Notes: a model not told the origin generated them from the letters alone. A stretch of 64,000 nucleotides of DNA from Bradyrhizobium macuxiense (GCF_001542415.1 NZ_LNCU01000115.1:136507-200506); one strand, 5' to 3'; positions 1 through 7,892 are shown, numbered from the stretch's first letter. Program-made: numbers and translations.

Positions 1-369
1 GTCCTGTAGGCTTCCGGGCACGACGACGTGTTTGAGAAAGGCTCCTGCTGCTGTCAGGCTCGTGAGCCCGGAAGGCGAGAGCGGCGTTTCGCCCTGACCC
101 TCGAGGACGGCCTCCCAGTCCTCGCCAAGGCCGTAGTTGAAGACTGCGGCGGGTGCGACAAGCGCCGTGCCCCCCGCGTCGTGCAACCGCCCCGCAGGCT
201 GCAATTCGATCTCGACTTCTCCCGGAGCAGCGACGGCGGCATCGGTGCCGTCGAAGGGGCGATAGGCCCGGGCAGAAGGAGACCACGCCGTCAAGGCCAG
301 TACGAGCGCAGAGCCCGAAGCAAGTAGCTTGTGGCTACATCGTTGCGGGCATTGGTTGAGTGTGGACAT
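1..369 (-). CDS. Secreted/envelope protein, N-terminal part (runs off left edge)
   Basis: The minus strand is open from an ATG at 369 to the window edge (123 codons). The first ~35 residues look like a Sec signal peptide: a basic start, a hydrophobic LASGSALVLALTAW stretch and a likely cleavage at ARA. The mature part begins YRPFDGTDAAVA and continues with acidic, beta-rich sequence resembling the start of an outer-membrane transporter-like barrel, but the C-terminus is missing and no family can be assigned. It lies just upstream-facing the island genes on the same strand, 23 bases after the YncE-like gene, so it probably ends the same transcript. The function is unknown; the coding call rests on the open frame, G/C-rich third positions and the signal peptide. 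Confidence 0.7.
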   Translation of the reverse strand, partial: MSTLNQCPQRCSHKLLASGSALVLALTAWSPSARAYRPFDGTDAAVAAPGEVEIELQPAGRLHDAGGTALVAPAAVFNYGLGEDWEAVLEGQGETPLSPSGLTSLTAAGAFLKHVVVPGSLQD

Positions 370-392
370 GGGAGTGTCTCACGGTCGTAAGC

Positions 393-1397
393 CTAAGGGA
401 GCGGGCGGAATATCCAGATCGCTGCCGGCTCGGTGGACGTTGCCCGTGCGGCGATAAGCAGGCGGTCCAGCTCCGGTGCGAAGAACGACGTGCGTGCGCC
501 CGACGCGGTTGGGATGCGGCTCAGCCTGCGATAGACAGCGCCGTCGATCTCAAACACATCGACAAAACCCGACCCGCAACTAGCGTAGACCCGGCTGCGC
601 TTTCGATCGATGAAGAGGTCGTCGATATCGCCGCAGGTGTCGACCGTCGCGATCCGCTTTCCATCCACCATGGAGAAGACGGACAGCTCGGGCGGGCGAC
701 GAAAGGCCACCAGAATTCGGTTTCGATCATTGTCGATGGCCATCGCAAAATTGCCGCCCTTGTCCATCGGCCAATTCGCCAGCGGCTTTCCGGATGCGCT
801 ATCGAACACCGCGACCGCGTGGGCATCGGGCAGGTTGACAAAGATCCGGCCGCCGTCGGGATCAAGCTGGAAGCTCTCGGGATGAGCCTTCAAAGGGATA
901 TTTCCGAGTCGCTTTCGCGTCGCAGCGTCAAGCACCGCGAGGCGTCCTTCACCGTAGCCGATAACGACGTGCCCGGCCGAAGCATCGATCCGGATGTTGT
1001 CGGCGTCGCCGCCAAGATCGATGCCGCCTGCCGCTTCGTAAGCTTCTCCCTTGAAGAACTTCAACGATCCGTCGCGCGCATTCGCCACATAGAGCGTGTC
1101 GCTAGATGGCTCGTAGCCGACGCCTTGCGGTTCCTTCAGCCCGGTGATTCTCTGGATCACGCTCCTTCTTGCCAAATCCACGATGCTGACCGTGTCGTTG
1201 CCGAGTTCGGCCACGATGAGCCGTAGCCGCTTCTGATCAACCGCCATGTGGTCGATGCGACCGCGGACTTCGCCCAGCGGAATCTTGGTTTCGAGTTGCA
1301 GGACGCCGCTGCCCGCCGATTGGGACAGGGCCGGGGTGGCAACAAAAGTCGCGATACACACCGATACGGCTGATATCATCCGGAATGGATAGGTCAT
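393..1397 (-). CDS. YncE-like beta-propeller exported protein
   Basis: 334 residues. Residues 1-25 form a signal peptide ending near ALSQ. The mature protein is made of repeated ~40-residue blade-like units (for example NDTVSIVDLARRSVIQRI, DTLYVANARDGSLKFF, GRIFVNLPDAHAVAVFD), typical of the YncE/YVTN seven-bladed propeller family. Such proteins are periplasmic, and the biochemical role of most is unknown. It follows chrA on the same strand with a 21-base gap and precedes the truncated secreted gene, so it is probably co-transcribed with the chromate island. A metal-stress link is inferred from position only. Confidence 0.75.
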   Translation of the reverse strand: MTYPFRMISAVSVCIATFVATPALSQSAGSGVLQLETKIPLGEVRGRIDHMAVDQKRLRLIVAELGNDTVSIVDLARRSVIQRITGLKEPQGVGYEPSSDTLYVANARDGSLKFFKGEAYEAAGGIDLGGDADNIRIDASAGHVVIGYGEGRLAVLDAATRKRLGNIPLKAHPESFQLDPDGGRIFVNLPDAHAVAVFDSASGKPLANWPMDKGGNFAMAIDNDRNRILVAFRRPPELSVFSMVDGKRIATVDTCGDIDDLFIDRKRSRVYASCGSGFVDVFEIDGAVYRRLSRIPTASGARTSFFAPELDRLLIAARATSTEPAAIWIFRPLP

Positions 1398-1418
1398 CTC
1401 ACGTCCCCCTTCGTCCGG

Positions 1419-2600
1419 TCAGTGAACCATCACCCAAGTCGGTTGCAGCCACGGGTAGGCAATCAGACCGACAACGGCAGTCGCCGCGATCAGGAGCGGG
1501 TTGCTCACCTTCCAGCGGAACAGGACGGCAAGCGAGATCACGCCGATGAGTGCTGTCAGCCAGTCGCCGATTGCGATGTTGCCGAGCAGGATGCACGCGC
1601 CGAGGATGGTTCCGATGGCGGCTGCATAGGCGCCCTTCACAAACCCCTGAACCTTGGCGTTGCCGCGATGCCGTGCCAGCAGTGGGGCAACGATCAGCAC
1701 CAGCAGGAACGACGGCAGGAAAATGCCGATCGTGGAGACGAGCGAGCCCCAGAAACCCGCCACGAGATAGCCGACAAAGGTCGCGGTGATCACCACCGGT
1801 CCCGGACTGATCATACCGATCGCGACCGCGATAAGAAATTGCCGCTCGTCGAGCCAGTTGTACTGCTGCACTAGCCCTTGCTCGAGGAACGGTACGATGA
1901 CAAGGCCGCTGCCGAATGTCAGCGAGCCGGCCTTGAGGAAAAACAGCAGGAGCTTGGAAAGCGTGGAGCCGCTTGCCACCGGCGCGATTGGACCAACCGC
2001 GGCCGGCACGACGGCAATTCCTGGCAGGGTCGCAGACGAGCGTTTGAACAGGTCACCGTAGTAAAGAATGCCCACGATGCCGGCGCCGATGAACAGCAGC
2101 GCGACCTCTGCCTGGAGGATAACCGTGACGGCCAGGCAAACAGCCGCGATCGCCCATTGCAACCAGTCTTCCATGCCCAACTTGGCAAGCCGGTAGCAGG
2201 AGTGAAGAATAAGCGCGATGACTGCGGGGCTAACGCCGTAGAAGATCGCGGTGACCGGCTGGAGATCGCCGAGGTAGACATACAGGGCTCCAAGCGAAGC
2301 TACGATGACGAAGTTGGGAAGGATAAAGCACCATCCACCGACCCAAGCCCCCCAGAAGCCACCGCGGAGCCAGGACACATAGATGCCGACCTGGATCGCC
2401 AGCGGCCCCGGGAGCGATTGGCAGATGGCAATCGATTCCTTCATCTCCTCCTTGCTAAGCCATTTCTTGCCGTCGACCAGTTCCCGCTCCATCTGTCCGA
2501 CGAGCGCAACCGGACCACCGAAGCCAAGAAAGCCGAGGCGCAAGAAATAGCGCGCCAGTTCTGTCAGACGGCTGTGCCGCGAAATCACCGGAGCGTTCAT
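1419..2600 (-). CDS. chrA: Chromate efflux transporter ChrA
   Basis: 393 residues from the ATG at 2600, preceded by a clear AGGGAGG Shine-Dalgarno 7 bases away; an in-frame start at 2687 is less likely. It is an inner-membrane protein with about ten hydrophobic segments in two homologous CHR halves: the first carries GFGGPVALVGQMERELV near residue 25, the second starts near FLKAGSLTFGSGLVIVP. Full-length two-domain ChrA proteins of the CHR superfamily expel chromate from the cytoplasm. The start codon overlaps the stop of a short upstream ORF (2597-2818) in an ATGA arrangement, which suggests translational coupling, and a structured leader lies ~240 bases upstream. Family assignment is strong; the substrate is inferred from the family. 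Confidence 0.92.
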   Translation of the reverse strand: MNAPVISRHSRLTELARYFLRLGFLGFGGPVALVGQMERELVDGKKWLSKEEMKESIAICQSLPGPLAIQVGIYVSWLRGGFWGAWVGGWCFILPNFVIVASLGALYVYLGDLQPVTAIFYGVSPAVIALILHSCYRLAKLGMEDWLQWAIAAVCLAVTVILQAEVALLFIGAGIVGILYYGDLFKRSSATLPGIAVVPAAVGPIAPVASGSTLSKLLLFFLKAGSLTFGSGLVIVPFLEQGLVQQYNWLDERQFLIAVAIGMISPGPVVITATFVGYLVAGFWGSLVSTIGIFLPSFLLVLIVAPLLARHRGNAKVQGFVKGAYAAAIGTILGACILLGNIAIGDWLTALIGVISLAVLFRWKVSNPLLIAATAVVGLIAYPWLQPTWVMVH

Positions 2601-2818
2601 GTCAGAACCTCCCTGGAAGGAGCCCTGCTCCTGACCGAGAGGCGGAAATGATCCGAAGAGCGGTGTCTGGCGGGAGCCCAGGTCCAACCAGCACCGATGT
2701 CACGAGAATGGTGAGCGGCGTCGGACGGTGCCGCCGAGGTGCCTTGGCACTGGCGGCTCAACGCGTCGATCAACGAGCGTGGAGCAGGTTCGAAGGATTG
2801 TCGATAGGTAGCAGACAT
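2597..2818 (-). CDS. Short ORF between the chr leader and chrA, coupled to chrA
   Basis: 73 codons beginning MSATYRQSFEP, with an AAAGGACG ribosome site at the same distance from the leader element as the chrB-like gene start is from its own copy (…AAGG-CGC-GC-ATGTC in both). Its TGA overlaps the chrA ATG. No domain is recognised; the composition is Arg/Ser/Ala-rich and third-position GC is only moderate, so it could be a regulatory leader ORF or a degraded gene rather than a functional protein. Placement between leader and chrA is the main reason to take it seriously. Confidence 0.42.
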   Translation of the reverse strand: MSATYRQSFEPAPRSLIDALSRQCQGTSAAPSDAAHHSRDIGAGWTWAPARHRSSDHFRLSVRSRAPSREVLT

Positions 2819-2840
2819 GCAGCGTCCTTTTGAAAAGTTG

Positions 2841-2890
2841 GACGCGATTCTTGGGCATGTCGCCTCGCGGGGAGATCGCTTCCCCGTATG
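2841..2890 (-). promoter_or_regulatory. chrB-type structured leader RNA, copy 1 (upstream of chrA)
   Basis: Read on the minus strand this segment can form a pseudoknot. CGGGGA pairs with UCCCCG, and the GCGAU in that hairpin loop pairs with AUCGC ~20 bases downstream; a small GGC-GACAU-GCC hairpin lies between. A 39-base core is identical to copy 2 at 6318-6368, which precedes the chrB-like gene. As I recall, conserved chrB RNA motifs have been predicted upstream of chrB genes in Alphaproteobacteria; this match is from memory. It probably acts as a cis-regulator of the chrA unit. Confidence 0.7.
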
Positions 2891-3026
2891 AATCTAGTAG
2901 CGGCAACAGGGCGAATTTGTCAACGGCGCAGCAACCTCGCGTGCGTTGGAGTCCGGCCGCGGATGTGCCGACGCACAGACGCAAATCCGCGCGCGGAGTG
3001 GATTGCCACGCCGCGGAGCATATGGA

Positions 3027-3704
3027 TCAAAGGCGCGAGAGGTAGTGTGCGAGTGCCGTGATGTCGTTGTCGCCAAGTGGATAGGCGACTTCCGCCATCG
3101 CAGCGACACCACCTCCGGTTCGCACGCCTGCCTTGTAGTCGTGTAGCGCCTTGACGATGTATTCCTCGCGCTGTCCGGCAATGCGGGCCGCAGCCTTGTT
3201 TCCGGAGTAGGTGTCGCCGTGACACGACGCGCAGCGTCCGGTGGCGGCGATCTGCTTTCCGGCCTCGGTCAGTTCCGGATGATCATCGGGCTTCTTGACT
3301 ACTGAGGGGTCTGCTGCCTTGAGCGACGCGAAGTAAGCACCGAGATCGCGGACGTCCTCGTTGCTGAGCGGACCCGCGATGGGCTCCATCGTCTCGTTCT
3401 TCCGCGCGCCGCTGCGGAAGAAGATCAACTGCCATTGCAGGAAGAGGTCGGGTTGCGAAGCAAGCGACGGGACGTTCTCGGTTGCCGAAATGCCGTTCTC
3501 GCCATGGCAGGCGACGCACGTCTCCGCCTTGGCTTTTCCGTTGTCCGCGCCCGCCGTCGCCGGACCGATGGCGGCTGCAGCCGCGCAGGCCGCAAGGATT
3601 GGTAGCCGCGAGAGGGCACGGTTCACCAATCGTCGCCGTCCGGCCGCAAGCTGCCGGTCGTCGATGGTTGGCTTCAAGAGTATCGTCCTGTCTTTGCTCA
3701 TCAT
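3027..3704 (-). CDS. Diheme cytochrome c (c4-like)
   Basis: 225 residues. A basic, hydrophobic N-terminus (about residues 25-52) is a likely signal peptide. Two c-type haem sites are visible, CVACH at 63-67 and CASCH at 158-162, each followed by a class I cytochrome c fold with a candidate Met axial ligand, giving the two-domain cytochrome c4 layout. It should act in the periplasm as an electron carrier. It lies between the chrA unit and the DUF1259 gene on the same strand, 28 bases from the latter. A role in coping with the oxidant chromate is inference from neighbourhood. A start at 3701 (second Met) is equally possible. Confidence 0.85.
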   Translation of the reverse strand: MMSKDRTILLKPTIDDRQLAAGRRRLVNRALSRLPILAACAAAAAIGPATAGADNGKAKAETCVACHGENGISATENVPSLASQPDLFLQWQLIFFRSGARKNETMEPIAGPLSNEDVRDLGAYFASLKAADPSVVKKPDDHPELTEAGKQIAATGRCASCHGDTYSGNKAAARIAGQREEYIVKALHDYKAGVRTGGGVAAMAEVAYPLGDNDITALAHYLSRL

Positions 3705-3732
3705 GTGCGGTCACCGATACACGGTTCTCAGC

Positions 3733-4677
3733 TCAACTCTTGGTACTCGCCGTCTTGTCGAGTGCGGCTCGCAAGCCCTTGGCAAGCTTGATGGCGTCGT
3801 CATTGGCCCAGAAGTGCATGAAGAACAGGCGCGGCTGTTCGTCCAGCATATGGCTGTGCAGCGCTGTCACGTCGATGCCGTGCGTGCGCAGCGCCATGAT
3901 CACCGGGTTGACCTCATCGCTCGTCAGGACGAAATCGCCGGTGATGGCCGCCTTGCCTCCGCCGGTCGGCTGGAAGTTGATGCCGATGGCGACGCCCATC
4001 GGTCCGACCGGACTTAACGGCATTCCGTCCTCGGTGATCGGGTCGTGGCGCGGAACGTTGAATTGATAGACTCCGCCGTTGGCCTGGCCCTTGACGCCGA
4101 TGATCTGATCGAGCTGGGCGGTGTCGAGATCGATCGCCGGAGGAGGCGCCGTCGACGCGGCGGCTGTCAGCGGCGTCTTGCTCTCGGCAAGTCCGTCATG
4201 GATTGCAGTGGCGATCTTGACCGGATCGCCATGGCCGGCGATGTGCATATAGAAGGTCGCCGGGCTGGCGCGGAGCAGGTGGTTGTGCACCGCCGTGATC
4301 TGCAGACCGCTCGCGATCATCTTCAACATGACTGGGTTGATCTCGGATTCGAGCAGCACGAGATCACCCATTGCCATGACGCCATCATGCGCGGGTTTGA
4401 AAGCGACCCATCCGCCGAGCGCCAGCGCCGGTTTGATGGTTACGCCATCGAGCGTCACCGTCAGATCGGTCCGTGGAAAGCCGTAGCGGTGTACGTCGCC
4501 CGCAACGGCAGGTTTCCGGCCCAGCGTCTCGTCAACCTTCTGCCAATCCACGCTCTGCGCATGAGCCGTCGAGACGAACGGTTCGGCGAAGATGCGCCAG
4601 TCGATATTCTGGGCGCTTGCGCCGGCGGCGAAGCAACAGGCGCCGATGCCAATCAGTGCCGGGATGATGTTCCGCAT
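3733..4677 (-). CDS. DUF1259 periplasmic protein, two tandem domains
   Basis: 314 residues from the ATG at 4677, which has AAGGAG 7 bases upstream. A signal peptide covers residues 1-23 (AAGASAQ). Two DUF1259 repeats follow (about 45-160 and 185-305); the first has AVHNHLL then PATFYMHIAGHGDP, the second has ALHSHML then PRLFFMHFWA. The paired His motifs could bind a metal, but that is inference. The family is of unknown function and occurs in metal-resistance neighbourhoods. It belongs to the minus-strand island run. Confidence 0.8.
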   Translation of the reverse strand: MRNIIPALIGIGACCFAAGASAQNIDWRIFAEPFVSTAHAQSVDWQKVDETLGRKPAVAGDVHRYGFPRTDLTVTLDGVTIKPALALGGWVAFKPAHDGVMAMGDLVLLESEINPVMLKMIASGLQITAVHNHLLRASPATFYMHIAGHGDPVKIATAIHDGLAESKTPLTAAASTAPPPAIDLDTAQLDQIIGVKGQANGGVYQFNVPRHDPITEDGMPLSPVGPMGVAIGINFQPTGGGKAAITGDFVLTSDEVNPVIMALRTHGIDVTALHSHMLDEQPRLFFMHFWANDDAIKLAKGLRAALDKTASTKS

Positions 4678-4736
4678 TGTTATGCTCCTTGAATCAGACG
4701 TCACGTCTGCTGCTGCAATTCGCTTGCGGCGATGCT

Positions 4737-5072
4737 CTATTCTTTCGAAAGGCCGACGATGGTTCGCGCACCGGAGATGTTTTGCACCGTGATCGCGACT
4801 GGGTCGCCGAAGCGGACCGCGTTGAACAGCAAACCGTCCTGCACCTTGAATGGTTCCGTCTTGTCGGCAGACAGGCGTATCCTGATGGTGTCGTTACCCT
4901 CATCGACGCTATCGACGACGCCACGCAACATTTCGGTCGGCGGCGGACGGACGGCAACCACCTGGGCCAGGGTGACGACGGCTTCCTGCTCCTGACCGAC
5001 ATCGGCGGGCGCCGACAGGGCTACGCATGGCCACAGGACAGCCCCGCAGAGGGCTGCCATTGATCTCGTCAT
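4737..5072 (-). CDS. Small periplasmic protein of unknown function
   Basis: 111 residues from the ATG at 5072, chosen over a GTG at 5081 because GGAG sits 8 bases before it. A signal peptide covers about residues 1-22 (CVALSAPA). The rest is beta-rich, with GVVDSVDEGNDTIRIRL and FGDPVAITVQNISGARTIVG, a layout like the small OB-type periplasmic DUF1344/CusF-like proteins, but it lacks the CusF metal-binding Met/Trp motif. No function can be assigned. It is 59 bases upstream of the DUF1259 gene on the same strand. Confidence 0.65.
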   Translation of the reverse strand: MTRSMAALCGAVLWPCVALSAPADVGQEQEAVVTLAQVVAVRPPPTEMLRGVVDSVDEGNDTIRIRLSADKTEPFKVQDGLLFNAVRFGDPVAITVQNISGARTIVGLSKE

Positions 5073-5125
5073 GGTGTTCACTCCATCATGTTGATGTCGA
5101 TTGCTTCGAGCGGGGGCGAGACGTC

Positions 5126-5359
5126 TCAGTCCTGCTCCTTGACCTGACCGCTACTGTCGATCACGAGCCGCACTTCCTTGCCGTTCTTCATCGCTTGGGC
5201 AGTCGTGCCCTCGGCCGTCGATTTGATGTTAGTGATCTTCGCGTAGCCCGCGGCCTCTAGCTTCGCGACCAGTTCGCCCTGGGTGAGGGCGGAAGCGGGC
5301 GCGGCTGCGCCCGCAATTGCCAAGGCGAGGAGCAGGTGAGGGAGTCTTCGTGTCTGCAT
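5126..5359 (-). CDS. Small PepSY-like periplasmic protein
   Basis: 77 residues. Residues 1-24 are a signal peptide (ALAIAGAAAPASA). The mature ~53 residues read TQGELVAKLEAAGYAKITNIKSTAEGTTAQAMKNGK in part, the alpha-beta pattern of a single PepSY-type domain (helix, then strands with a VRLVIDSSGQV hairpin). Such proteins are periplasmic and of unclear function. AGGAG lies before the ATG. It belongs to the island run, about 115 bases after the chrB-like gene. Confidence 0.68.
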   Translation of the reverse strand: MQTRRLPHLLLALAIAGAAAPASALTQGELVAKLEAAGYAKITNIKSTAEGTTAQAMKNGKEVRLVIDSSGQVKEQD

Positions 5360-5475
5360 GGTCGTTCTCCTGGTCGTATCCTGCCCCAGGGTCTCGAGAT
5401 GCGCGGTGCCTTCACTTCAGATGATGCCCGCAAGCGGGCGCACGATGCCGATGATGCGGGAGGCCGCGAGACCGG

Positions 5476-6297
5476 TCATGGCTTCACCTTGTTGGTCGGC
5501 CAGTTGTGCGTCTCCTTGCTCGCGTCTCGGCACCACCGATAGAAGGCATCGTAGAGGATAAGCCCGGCGCTCAACTGTTCGAGGTCGTCGTCGAACATGC
5601 GCGACAGGCCGAGCGAGGCGGCGAGCAATCCGGGCGCCTCCGGCGAGAGATCGAGCCGTGCGGTGTCCGCGGCGCGCACCATCGTTGCAAGCCGTTGCAG
5701 CGGCGGGATGGAAAGGCCGAACTCCTTGACCATCACGTCGAAGGTGCAGAGTTCGCCCCGGTGGCTCCAGAACACGTTCTCGATATCGAACGGTGTCGCT
5801 TCGAATTTCTCGGCCACTGCCTCGACTTCGGAGCTGGTGACAAAGAGGAACATGGCGGCTGGATCAACGAAACGGCGGATCAGCCACGGGCAGGCGATGC
5901 GGTCGATCTTCGGTCGCGATCTCGTCACCCAGATGGTGCGGCCGCGTCCGTCGCGCTTGGGGATTCGCTCCGCCGGGACGGTCGGCAGTTCCGAGCCCCG
6001 CCAGCCGAGATGACCGCCCTCGAGTATTTCCGCCGCAACATTGCTGCAGCGAAGCCAGGCTGCGGTGCCTTCGCTGAGCTTCTGGCCCTTGTTGCAGATG
6101 ACGACCACGGACTGGCCGGTCAGCCGGGAGGCCCAGTCCTGGACGTCAAGATGCGACCGCCGCGCCGCGCCGGGTATGAGCTGTGGATCAGCGGCGAAGT
6201 CCTCGTCGGTTCTGACATCGATGAGGGTCGGCGCGTGTGCCGTGCCGATGAGCCGCGAAAGTTTTTCGGATGAGATCGAGGTGTAGGATGATGACAT
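5476..6297 (-). CDS. Rhodanese-ChrB fusion, chromate resistance protein
   Basis: 273 residues from the ATG at 6297 (AAGGG upstream; the longer frame to 6402 runs into the leader RNA). Residues ~10-105 are a rhodanese domain with active-site loop CNKGQKL, Cys68. Residues ~120-265 match the C-terminal ChrB domain, with TIWVTRSRPKIDRIACPWLI followed by FDIENVFWSHRGELCTFD. Classical ChrB instead has a regulatory N-terminal domain, so this looks like the sulfurtransferase-type variant. ChrB-domain proteins accompany ChrA in chromate resistance. It is the first gene of the minus-strand run and sits directly behind leader copy 2. Confidence 0.85.
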   Translation of the reverse strand: MSSSYTSISSEKLSRLIGTAHAPTLIDVRTDEDFAADPQLIPGAARRSHLDVQDWASRLTGQSVVVICNKGQKLSEGTAAWLRCSNVAAEILEGGHLGWRGSELPTVPAERIPKRDGRGRTIWVTRSRPKIDRIACPWLIRRFVDPAAMFLFVTSSEVEAVAEKFEATPFDIENVFWSHRGELCTFDVMVKEFGLSIPPLQRLATMVRAADTARLDLSPEAPGLLAASLGLSRMFDDDLEQLSAGLILYDAFYRWCRDASKETHNWPTNKVKP

Positions 6298-6317
6298 GCT
6301 GCGCCCTTGGTGATCAG

Positions 6318-6368
6318 GACGCGATTCTTGGGCATGTCGCCTCGCGGGGAGATCGCATTTCCCCGTAG
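6318..6368 (-). promoter_or_regulatory. chrB-type structured leader RNA, copy 2 (upstream of chrB-like gene)
   Basis: Same element as 2841-2890: identical over 39 bases, then a two-base longer loop before the ACGGGGA arm. The hairpin CGGGGA/UCCCCG and the pseudoknot GCGAU/AUCGC are both preserved despite the loop insertion, which supports the structure. The chrB-like start codon follows 21 bases downstream with an AAGGG ribosome site. Confidence 0.72.
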
Positions 6369-6374
6369 AAACAA

Positions 6375-6672
6375 TAGAAGACCCTGTGGTCCGCGCTGTC
6401 AACCTGGCGATCGCGCTGCGGCTTCAACGAATTGCGAAGCGGACATGACAGGCCGCCTGCCGTTTCGGTGGAACCTTGGTCGTGAGGCGAACGAAATGGG
6501 GGCGGCAGCGGCGAGCGCGCAATTGTCTTCCTGATTTCTCGAACCGGCCAAGCAATCCCGGCGAGTCCAAGCGACGAGATGGATTACCTCCGCCTGCGCC
6601 GCCGGCGCTGCTGTCGATCGCGTGACAATTTCTCCCCACATGGGCAGCGACTTGGACGCTGACTTGGGTGCG
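6375..6672. other. Intergenic region between the chr island and the nickel permease
   Basis: About 300 bases between leader copy 2 (minus) and the NikR site (plus). Short open frames occur on both strands, but none has a ribosome site or recognisable product. It probably carries the divergent promoters of the chrB-like gene and the permease. Confidence 0.5.
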
Positions 6673-6700
6673 GTATGATATTCTGATTGTATCGTCATAC
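6673..6700 (+). promoter_or_regulatory. NikR operator
   Basis: The 28 bases read GTATGA, 16 bases, TCATAC, exactly the half-sites and spacing of the NikR consensus operator. It lies 67 bases before the start of the Ni/Co permease, where a bound repressor would block transcription. No nikR gene is present in the window. Confidence 0.8.
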
Positions 6701-6766
6701 AGGCGCCGCTAGCGTCGGCTTGTCGGATGACATCAACAAGCGGCAGGGATCCCGCCGGGATCGCTG

Positions 6767-7846
6767 GTGACCGGGAACGGCGGGCGTGCATTGCTTACAA
6801 GAGTGTTCGACGACGAAGCGGCGGATGCCAAGGCGAAGGCGTATGTTCTCGGCGCGCTTCTGATCCTGGTGAATGCCGCGGTCTGGCTGTGGGCCTATCT
6901 CAGCTTCCGCGACTATCCGCTCCTGCTTGGAACGGCATCGCTTGCCTACACGCTCGGGCTTCGCCATGCCGTCGATCCCGACCATATCGCGGCCATCGAC
7001 AACGTCACGCGCAAGCTGATGCAGGAGGGCAAGCGCCCGGTGGCGGTCGGCCTGTTCTTCGCCATGGGGCATTCGACTGTCGTGATCGCGGCCTCGCTGC
7101 TGGTCGCGGTCTCGGTCGGCGCGCTCGAAGCACGGTTCGAGGGCTTCAAGGAAATTGGCGGCGTGATCGGGACCAGCGTGTCCGCGCTCTTCCTGCTTCT
7201 GATCGCGCTCATCAACACGATGATCCTGATCTCGGTCTATCGCGCCTTTCAGGCGTCGAGACGTGGGGATCACGCGACCGAGCAGGAGCTTCACGATCTG
7301 CTGCAACAGCGCGGCTTCATGGCCCGCATGCTGCGCTCGCTGTTCGCCCTGATTACCAAGAGCTGGCAGATGTACCCGCTCGGCTTTCTGTTCGGCCTGG
7401 GGTTCGACACGGCGAGCGAGATCGGCCTGATCGGAATTTCCGCCGCACAGGGCTCCGCCGGCTTGCCGGTGTGGTCGATCCTGGTGTTTCCGGCGCTGTT
7501 CACCGCGGGAATGTCGCTCATCGACACTGCCGACGGCATCATCATGGTCCAGGCCTATGGCTGGGCGTTCCGGCAGCCCGTGCGCAAGCTCTACTACAAT
7601 CTGACCATGACCCTGATCTCGATCATCGTGGCGCTCCTCATCGGCGGCATCGAGGCGCTCGGTCTCATCGCAAGCAAGCTCGACCTGCAAGGACCGTTCT
7701 GGGATTTCGTCGGGAAGATCAGCGAAGACTTCAGTCTGCTCGGCTACCTCATCGTCGGCGTGTTCATCGCCGCGTGGTTGATGTCGGTGCTGGTGTATCG
7801 GTTGGGCCGGTTCGATGAGATCAGCGGTGAGGGCCGGGCAGGCTGA
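6767..7846 (+). CDS. NiCoT-family nickel/cobalt permease
   Basis: 359 residues from a GTG at 6767. About eight hydrophobic segments are visible. The signature in the second segment reads RHAVDPDHIAAIDN (His67 to His73), the HX4DH motif of the HoxN/HupN/NixA family, and LGFDTASEIGL in the second half is the other NiCoT signature. It imports Ni2+ and/or Co2+ across the inner membrane, feeding urease or hydrogenase maturation in rhizobia. The upstream NikR box argues for nickel as the physiological substrate. It is single-gene and transcribed opposite to the chr island. Confidence 0.92.
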   Translation: MTGNGGRALLTRVFDDEAADAKAKAYVLGALLILVNAAVWLWAYLSFRDYPLLLGTASLAYTLGLRHAVDPDHIAAIDNVTRKLMQEGKRPVAVGLFFAMGHSTVVIAASLLVAVSVGALEARFEGFKEIGGVIGTSVSALFLLLIALINTMILISVYRAFQASRRGDHATEQELHDLLQQRGFMARMLRSLFALITKSWQMYPLGFLFGLGFDTASEIGLIGISAAQGSAGLPVWSILVFPALFTAGMSLIDTADGIIMVQAYGWAFRQPVRKLYYNLTMTLISIIVALLIGGIEALGLIASKLDLQGPFWDFVGKISEDFSLLGYLIVGVFIAAWLMSVLVYRLGRFDEISGEGRAG

Positions 7847-7892
7847 GACGCTGACGTCGTGAGAGATCGTTATTTCCGATGGTGAGTGCGGG

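Noticed and set aside
5416..5480. 20-codon ORF overlapping the chrB-like stop (minus strand)
   Set aside because: It has an ATGA overlap, but no ribosome site of its own and no recognisable product; too short to support.
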